Notes under the pieces: model-generated
The model's database searches: none
Told to the model about the DNA's origin: nothing
Seen by the model: only the letters and a program-made list of their open reading frames with translations
Source: an uncultured Acetatifactor sp.
Lineage (GTDB): Bacteria; Bacillota; Clostridia; Lachnospirales; Lachnospiraceae
Assembly (NCBI GenBank): GCA_910577665.1
Contig: CAJTOJ010000005.1
Location: 69,150 to 133,149, forward strand
Direction of reading: 5' to 3'
DNA length: 64,000 nucleotides
Position numbers and translations under genes: made by a program
Part shown: piece after piece, positions 62,246 to 64,000 of the stretch
Layout: each line of letters opens with the position of its first letter
Position numbering within the stretch: the first letter of the stretch is position 1

Positions 62246-63601
62246 TTAGTATCCATACCTCTTTTTATATTTCACAAACATGGAAACCGACAAAACAAGA
62301 GCCATCAGTTCCGCTACCGGTGTCGCCAGCCAGATCCCATTCACGCCAAGAAGCAAAGGAAGCACGATCATGGTGATCAGCATAAATACAAACGATCTGG
62401 AAAATGCAAGGACAGCCGAAACCATCCCGTTAGATAATGCGGTAAACATCCCGCTGGCAAAAATATTGAACCCAATAAAGAACAATGCCACCGTGCATAT
62501 CTTGTTTCCCGTTACCGCCAGATCATACACCGGATTATCCGGCCGGGCAAAGACGGATACCAGCGGCCTTGTCAGCATAAAGGAAGCCGCAACCGTGACC
62601 ACGGAGATCACTGCGATCACCTTCATGCTCAACGCAACCAGATTTTTTAATTTTTCATGCGTCTGAATATTCCCTTCATTCAAACTGCGCTCCCCATAAT
62701 AAAAACTCAGCATGGGAGCAACCCCATAAGAATATCCTGTATACAAAGAACTTGCAAACATCAGCACATACATGATGATGGTAACAGCGGCAACCCCATC
62801 TTCCCCAACATAATGAAGCATGGTCCAGTTGAACATCATTGTAATAATACCGGTAACAAGCGCAGTCGCCATCTCAGAGCATCCGTTTGTAGCAGCACTC
62901 GCAAGAACCTTGAACCGGAATATTGGTTTCTTAAAATGCAGCAGGCTCCTTTTCCGGCTGAAAACAAACAGACCAACAACCGCTGTCACGGAATATCCAA
63001 GCCCTGTCGCTATCGCCGCACCACTAATCCCCATATCAAATCCGGCTATAAACACATAATCAAGCACCATATTCAAAACACCGCCCGTCACCGAACAGAT
63101 CAGGGAAAGACTCGCTTTTTCGCTGGCGATCATATAAAGCGTAAAATTATTCATCAAAAGGATCGGCACCGTGAACACCAGATAACGGCTCAAATATTCC
63201 ACACAATACCCTTCTACATCAGCGGAAAGGTTCATACCGGCAAAAATATGATCCATTGCCAGATACCTTACCGCACACATGACAATCCCCACAATGACAT
63301 TAACTAAAATCAGAAACGTAAAATCTTCCTTTGCCTCATCTGTTTTCTGCTCACCCATCTTTTTCATGATGACCGCGCTGCCTCCGATGGCAAGCATGGT
63401 GGAAACCGCCGTGACAAGCTGGATAATCGGCGCTGTGAGATTGATTGCCGAAAGCGCGTCTGTACCGATCAGATTCGATACAAACAAACCGTCAACCATT
63501 GTATAAAAGGACATAAACACCGTCATAGCAATCGTTGGCACGGCAAATTTCACAATGTTTCCCAGTGTCACAGGTTTTTCGTATGCATTTGGGGGTTCCA
63601 T
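62246..63601 (-). CDS. MATE family efflux transporter (second)
   Basis: This 451-residue protein has the twelve-helix MATE pattern, with TIAMTVFMSFYTMVDGLFVSNLIG at the N-terminus, typical of the DinF/NorM-type group of Firmicutes. GNIVKFAVPT and the GISGAAIATGLGYSVTAVVG repeat element are present. Start 63601 has GGAGG eight bases upstream. A promoter with a 19-base spacer and an operator-like dyad (63646-63676) is placed in front, as for MerR-type regulators of drug pumps. Codon and base use look more AT-rich than the rest of the window, suggesting transfer. Confidence 0.9.
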   Translation of the reverse strand: MEPPNAYEKPVTLGNIVKFAVPTIAMTVFMSFYTMVDGLFVSNLIGTDALSAINLTAPIIQLVTAVSTMLAIGGSAVIMKKMGEQKTDEAKEDFTFLILVNVIVGIVMCAVRYLAMDHIFAGMNLSADVEGYCVEYLSRYLVFTVPILLMNNFTLYMIASEKASLSLICSVTGGVLNMVLDYVFIAGFDMGISGAAIATGLGYSVTAVVGLFVFSRKRSLLHFKKPIFRFKVLASAATNGCSEMATALVTGIITMMFNWTMLHYVGEDGVAAVTIIMYVLMFASSLYTGYSYGVAPMLSFYYGERSLNEGNIQTHEKLKNLVALSMKVIAVISVVTVAASFMLTRPLVSVFARPDNPVYDLAVTGNKICTVALFFIGFNIFASGMFTALSNGMVSAVLAFSRSFVFMLITMIVLPLLLGVNGIWLATPVAELMALVLSVSMFVKYKKRYGY

Positions 63602-63645
63602 AAATTTTTCCTCCAATCACCTTGTATTTTCTTCCTGTATACAGT

Positions 63646-63676
63646 ATCATAGACCGTACAGTAACAGTACGGTCAA
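63646..63676 (-). promoter_or_regulatory. MerR-type operator-promoter of the MATE gene
   Basis: On the minus strand TTGACC (63671-63676) and TATGAT (63646-63651) are separated by 19 bases. The spacer contains an inverted repeat: GACCGTAC (63652-63659 side) and GTACGGTC (63667-63674) around a 7-base centre. An overlong spacer holding a dyad is the hallmark of promoters twisted open by MerR-family activators. No MerR gene is in the window. Confidence 0.6.
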
Positions 63677-63720
63677 CAGCAAATCGAAAAAATTTAGTTA
63701 TTTTAACAGGAGATAAAAAA

Positions 63721-63783
63721 GTGTCTTCGACACCTCAACCCCCTAGCCCCCATTCATGGGGGAATTAGGGGTTCCTTTTTTTA
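63721..63783 (+). repeat. Hairpins at the putative IS91-family left end
   Basis: A short GTGTC-TTC-GACAC hairpin (63721-63733) is followed by a longer AACCCC...GGGGTT stem with a CCCCCAT/ATGGGGG inner stem (63737-63773) and an eight-T run. The location just before the transposase start suits a subterminal structure of an IS91-type element or a protective terminator. Confidence 0.5.
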
Positions 63784-63806
63784 TCGTTTTCCTGCATAAT
63801 GTTCTC

Positions 63807-64000
63807 ATGAGCATACTACAGGATATTTTTAGAGACCATTATGAAGAAATGATTTATACATTACACCCACGTCAGTCTGTGATAGAGAACGTGGATAAAA
63901 TGATCAACTGTGGTGACCCTTCTTTTGGCGGGGCCATGTATGGCTGCCCCCACTGTGGAAAGCTAAAATTTATTCCTTTCCGCTGCCACAGCCGCTTCTG
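63807..64000 (+). CDS. IS91-family transposase (partial, N-terminal zinc-binding domain)
   Basis: This frame runs off the right edge after about 65 codons. It reads MSILQDIFRDHYEEM, then CGDPSFGG, then GCPHCGKLKFIPFRCHSRF. The CPHCG and following CH...C are the start of the zinc-binding domain of IS91/IS801-type rolling-circle transposases, whose Y2 catalytic domain would lie outside the window. No terminal repeats can be judged. Family call is fairly sure, intactness unknown. Confidence 0.75.
   Translation, partial: MSILQDIFRDHYEEMIYTLHPRQSVIENVDKMINCGDPSFGGAMYGCPHCGKLKFIPFRCHSRF

Noticed and set aside
1..64000. CRISPR arrays, tRNA and rRNA genes
   Set aside because: I saw no regularly spaced repeats and no tRNA-like or rRNA-like sequence when reading through; a covariance-model scan could still find a tRNA I missed.

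Overview
The window looks like chromosomal DNA of a gut-type Lachnospiraceae (Clostridia, Firmicutes). The support is the uvrC-hprK-glucokinase-murB-rapZ-whiA-crh order, a T-box leader in front of an archaeal-type prolyl-tRNA synthetase, a PPi-type phosphofructokinase, LplB/LplC-type sugar ABC permeases, and strong Shine-Dalgarno sites (AGGAGG) before most starts. By eye the base composition is a little above half GC, with AT-rich pockets at 22.1-22.6 kb and 61.6-62.3 kb. Species cannot be read from this alone.

Layout. 1-3.8 kb: sbcDC DNA repair nuclease (sbcC runs off the left edge). 3.9-8 kb: a decayed solute-binding lipoprotein and an intact GH106-like glycoside hydrolase. 8-18.6 kb: a housekeeping block read leftward (ftsH, uvrC, hprK, ROK glucokinase, murB, rapZ, whiA, crh, lipid kinase). 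18.7-28.5 kb: mixed single genes (GT39-like membrane protein, DUF1846 protein, YitT, thioredoxin, TrmB, D-Ala-D-Ala carboxypeptidase, DEDDh exonuclease, alpha/beta hydrolase). 28.5-30.9 kb: proS with a T-box leader and, upstream, a strongly structured intergenic element. 30.9-44 kb: a glycan-use locus read leftward (two esterase-fold proteins, a membrane AraC regulator, two ABC permeases, binding lipoprotein, GH106-like hydrolase, two more esterase-type hydrolases). 44-47.5 kb: MATE pump, Spx/ArsC-like protein, TrpB2. 47.5-48.9 kb: truncated permease, hairpin cluster, nothing else convincing. 48.9-54.7 kb: a rightward five-gene polyamine operon. 54.7-57.3 kb: ECF sigma factor with two unknown membrane proteins. 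57.4-57.8 kb: a small unrecognised protein gene with its own terminator. 58-61.5 kb: PPi-type phosphofructokinase, mecA, and an RdgB-Nudix fusion. 61.6-64 kb: gene remnants, a MATE pump behind a MerR-type promoter, and the start of an IS91-family transposase.

How genes work together. HprK, Crh and glucokinase join carbon sensing to murB, rapZ and whiA, which concern wall synthesis and division. The glycan locus has capture (lipoprotein), import (two permeases), sensing (membrane AraC protein) and side-group removal plus chain cleavage (esterases, GH106-like enzyme), suggesting an acetylated, possibly rhamnose-containing plant glycan. The polyamine operon reads as arginine to agmatine to putrescine, then carboxyspermidine to spermidine by the aspartate-semialdehyde route, with an added SpeE-like aminopropyltransferase.

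The observations I would follow first are an esterase-fold protein lacking its catalytic serine and histidine, the small HHGRCD protein near the phosphofructokinase gene, the RdgB-Nudix fusion, the structured element at 30.7-30.86 kb, the ECF operon of unknown function, and the MerR-type promoter whose regulator is not in view.
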